Shown here piece by piece: positions 60,756-64,000 of a stretch of DNA of 64,000 nucleotides. The notes below the pieces were generated by a model. That model was not told the origin of the DNA and made no database searches. It saw nothing but the letters and a program-made list of their open reading frames with translations. Position 1 is the first letter of the stretch, and every line of letters begins with the position of its first letter. The DNA is from Trichoplusia ni (Eukaryota; Arthropoda; Insecta; Lepidoptera; Noctuidae). The translations under genes and the position numbers were made by a program. Where the stretch lies: assembly GCF_003590095.1 (NCBI RefSeq), contig NC_039491.1:2852001-2916000 (forward strand), read 5' to 3'.

Positions 60756-62290
60756 TTTCTATGAATTGTATTTATCTTAAACTCTAGCTGCTAAGTAAAT
60801 ATATTTTGATGTCAGTCGCATAAACTAAGCATAAGAATTTATTCAACTCCACAATAGAAATCATAGCATCAACTACAGACAAAAGAATTAGCGCAATAAC
60901 CGCTAGTTCAATTCAGAACACTGAGGTACAATTCAGAATCAATTGCATGATTAGCAACGCCAAATACAAATTGGTGTTATCACATCCTTCCTGATTACAC
61001 AAATTGAACTGTTTGCTTAGCTCTCAAGGTATCACTACATTTTTACCGCACTAGTAAACGTTTATCAACTAATAATAGATAGTACGATAGTCTAAGCTTG
61101 AGTAGATTCAGAGAACCATCAGAGTAATGATGAATAAATATGCTTGAATCATAGTTACCTTACACTGTGCTAGATCTCAACGTACCAACTTTACACGTTA
61201 AGTCAATGTTTCATGGTATTCAGTTCACTGAATCGGTTAGAGGAGATTCATTTTTTAGTCCTTTACGCTTCACTTAAATATGTTTTTATCAATAATCAAG
61301 GAAAAGGGAGTGTCAGAAACGCTATCGTATCGCCCATTTACGAGAATTTGACATTTCATTTCATTTCGAAATGTTGGTACCGAAACAGTATTGCCATGTC
61401 GATGTTTAAATTGTACTTTAGCGCATGCTCTTGATATTTGGTATTATTTTCAACCGACTTCAAAAAGGAGAAGGCTCCCAATTCGCGTTGCTACCGCAAA
61501 ACTGAGTTACTGATTGTGTGGATCCTTATTTCTCCTAACGTGAAAAAGCTGTCATTTGGTACTATGAAAATATCATCAACATTGGCTCAGTAGTTTTCAT
61601 TTGAAGTCAGTTGTATGCTTTTAATGCCTCTTCATCTGCATGGTTTGTACTACGTGAATGCGTACCCCGTTTGTGGCATCGGAAAAAAATGGTTCGATTC
61701 GGTTCGGAAGTGTAATATAAGTGTATAGTCTGTTTTGTATAAGTATGTATTAGTATAGTGCATTTTAATGTTGATGAATCAAATAAATAAAGTGTACATT
61801 TCTTGCAGGGCACGATAATCAAAAGTCGACCTAGTCCCAAAAAAAAATGTGCGATTATTAAATTGGCGAGGGCTCTCCAATTTATAGCGAAAAGATTATG
61901 CTGTGTTTAGTGATATCCGATATAGCAATCACCATCATATTTTTTTTATCATTACAATAATAATACTGAACCCAGAAAAAAAGTGATTTAAAGATTTTCA
62001 ACAGATATAATAAAGAAGAATAAAATCGTTTTATTATCCCTAATATTGCGTGATATTGCCATCTAGGAATAAGGGGTTGACAGTACTTGACAGGAAATTT
62101 TAGTTACTTGACGTGACGCTAACTTCATCTTTCTGAATGAAACGTCATTGTGTTTTATCAATCGGAATAAATCACGTTATTTATTTGCTGGATAATTAGT
62201 ATGTGACCCATAACAAAGTTTATAATTAAACACCCAGAAAGTTATATTCATTAGAATTTTGTGACCGGTGGCAGAAATAACTCATAAACC
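60756..62290. promoter_or_regulatory. Divergent region between Hem and CDC5L
   Basis: Holds the Hem leader and both promoters, and a repeat fragment (61449-61610). No TATA box is evident near either gene and no exon is visible apart from the possible Hem leader near 60756 or 61159. Confidence 0.4.
61449..61610 (+). repeat. Dispersed lepidopteran repeat fragment
   Basis: TTTCAACCGACTTCAAAAAG followed by GAGAAGGCTCCCAATTCG is a form of the very common moth phrase ending in GGAGGAGGTT. The following segment up to about 61610 continues in the style of that repeat. Recognition is from memory; the right boundary is uncertain. Confidence 0.5.
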
Positions 62291-63916
62291 ATGCCGCGGA
62301 TTATGATAAAGGGTGGCGTTTGGCGCAACACCGAGGTTTGTGATTTTACCTGAATTACGCACGGATAAATCGCTGGGATTCTTGCTCTAGAAGTAATTTT
62401 ATGTTTAATTGTCTGTTTAGGATGAAATCCTTAAAGCGGCGGTAATGAAATATGGGAAAAACCAATGGTCCCGTATTGCATCGCTGCTGCACAGGAAGTC
62501 CGCAAAACAATGCAAAGCTCGTTGGTACGAGTGGCTGGATCCGAGCATCAAGAAGACAGAATGGTCTCGCGAGGAGGACGAGAAGCTGCTGCACTTGGCC
62601 AAGCTCATGCCCACACAATGGAGGACCATTGCTCCTATCATTGGACGTACAGCAGCACAATGCCTCGAAAGATACGAATATTTACTGTAAGTTATATTTG
62701 TAAAAAAAAATGAAAATTGGTGATATTTATATTTAGAAATCTAAAGTTCATTTTCATTAATGATAATCTGAATATTCAGCATAAATTTATATAACCTGTT
62801 TGCTGTGATTTTCAACGAACTTGAATTTTAGATATCTTGCTAATAGGAAATTATTCATGATCATAGTTTGATATAATCTATTTACTCTGTTAACTTTAAT
62901 CATTCAGCGATCAAGCTCAAAAGAAGGAAGAAGGGGAGGATATGGGTGATGATCCCCGCAAGCTAAAGCCAGGAGAAATAGATCCCAACCCAGAGACAAA
63001 ACCAGCCAGACCTGATCCAAAGGACATGGATGAAGATGGTAAGTGCAACAACCCTGATAATCTGGTGATGAAGATTAGAAATATATATGTTTATGTACAC
63101 CTGTGGACCACATTAGGCTAAATTGAGTTGTTGATTTTTAGCCAACAGCTTTGCCAGTGCCAGATAATCAATCACTTCTTTAATATCCTTGTGCTTGATC
63201 AAAAAAAAATTGTGGTCAATACTAATTGTCTCCATTTTTACCCACCAAAACCATTTATCTAGAAACTTATATCACACTGATTATGCAAAAGTAGGTCAAA
63301 TATGAAAACTGTAGAAAAAAAGATATTGTAACACATTCTCATAAAAAAATATTTTTTTTTAGAACTTGAAATGCTGTCAGAAGCCCGAGCTCGTCTTGCC
63401 AACACACAAGGGAAAAAGGCAAAGAGGAAGGCCCGTGAAAAGCAGTTGGAGGAGGCACGGAGACTGGCTGCCTTGCAAAAGAGGAGGGAACTGAGTGCTG
63501 CGGGCATTGCTGTCCCAATCAGGTAAGGGTTTCTCTAACAAAGAGATTTCATAAACATCTTTATCCTTATACCATTCCTTAGAAAATATAAGATGTTTAT
63601 ACTTGTATGTTCTACCTTTCAGATTACAGAACCCCTATAACCATGAACATCTTTCCTGCTTTCTAGATAGTATATAAATCTTATATATATAGTTATAGAA
63701 ATCTTTAAAAATCAATTCAGTTTTAAATTATATCTTTATTTTCATAGGCGAAAGAAGAAGCGTGGTGTTGACTACAACTCTGAGATACCTTTTGAGAAGA
63801 AACCTTCAGCTGGGTTTTATGATACGTCTACGGAAGTAGTAGACCCAATGGCGCCAGATTTCTCTAGACTGAGACAACAGCATCTTGATGGAGAATTACA
63901 ATCAGAAAAGGAAGAG
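62291..63916 (+). CDS. Cdc5: CDC5L / Cdc5 Myb-like spliceosomal protein (5' part)
   Basis: Exons 62291-62335, 62421-62686, 62908-63038, 63363-63522 and 63748-63916 give the first 257 residues. The last donor (GTAAGG at 63917) shows the gene runs beyond the window. The N-terminus [20 protein letters not shown] is essentially that of all Cdc5 proteins. Two Myb repeats are visible: W11, W31 and W50 in the first, and W63 and W82 in the second, where GRTAAQCLERYEYLL holds the last helix. They are followed by PRKLKPGEIDPNPETKPARP and a long basic helix (ARARLANTQGKKAKRKAREK). Cdc5/CDC5L is a core member of the Prp19 (NineTeen) complex, acting in the nucleus in pre-mRNA splicing. The remaining two-thirds of the protein, about 800 residues in the family, lies to the right. 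Confidence 0.96.
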
Positions 63917-64000
63917 GTAAGGCATCACAAGCATAAATAAAGTGTGTTGTTATATTTCCATGATTTTCTTCTAGTTTAAAAGTCTTGATTGTAATGTTTG

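Overview
The window looks like nuclear DNA of a moth or butterfly (Lepidoptera). It is AT-rich, with compact GT-AG introns in most genes and one very large intron. Several dispersed repeats have wording I associate with lepidopteran genomes. I identify six protein genes from splice-joined translations; their exon phases all fit. No bacterial operons, CRISPR arrays, rRNA or convincing tRNA genes were seen.

Layout, left to right: (1) a TATA promoter followed by a two-codon first exon (104-176) with no visible continuation; (2) a GPI-anchored Ly6/three-finger protein, + strand, three exons, 1939-3284; (3) a cyclophilin A-type peptidyl-prolyl isomerase, - strand, two exons, 6447-7494; (4) methylthioribose-1-phosphate isomerase, + strand, seven exons, 8421-12047, divergent from cyclophilin; (5) kuzbanian/ADAM10, + strand, sixteen exons, 13719-53704, with a 21.4 kb first intron. 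It is the dominant locus; its introns carry repeat remnants, GC-rich islands and hairpins; (6) Hem/Nap1 (NCKAP1), - strand, a single uninterrupted 1125-codon coding exon, 57063-60440, convergent with kuz; (7) the 5' five exons of CDC5L, + strand, from 62291 and running off the right edge, divergent from Hem.

The genes are not one pathway. Kuz is a membrane sheddase, best known for Notch cleavage; Hem belongs to the Rac-WAVE actin complex; CDC5L is a spliceosome (Prp19 complex) factor; MTNA belongs to methionine salvage; the cyclophilin is a folding enzyme; the Ly6 protein is a surface protein of unknown partner.

The most notable observation is at the end of kuz. The TGA stop (53702-53704, followed by C) is followed in the same frame by 76 sense codons, none with A or T in the third position, ending at TAG 53933-53935. 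This is the signature of selected coding sequence and suggests stop-codon readthrough that lengthens the cytoplasmic tail. An assembly error at the TGA is the main alternative.
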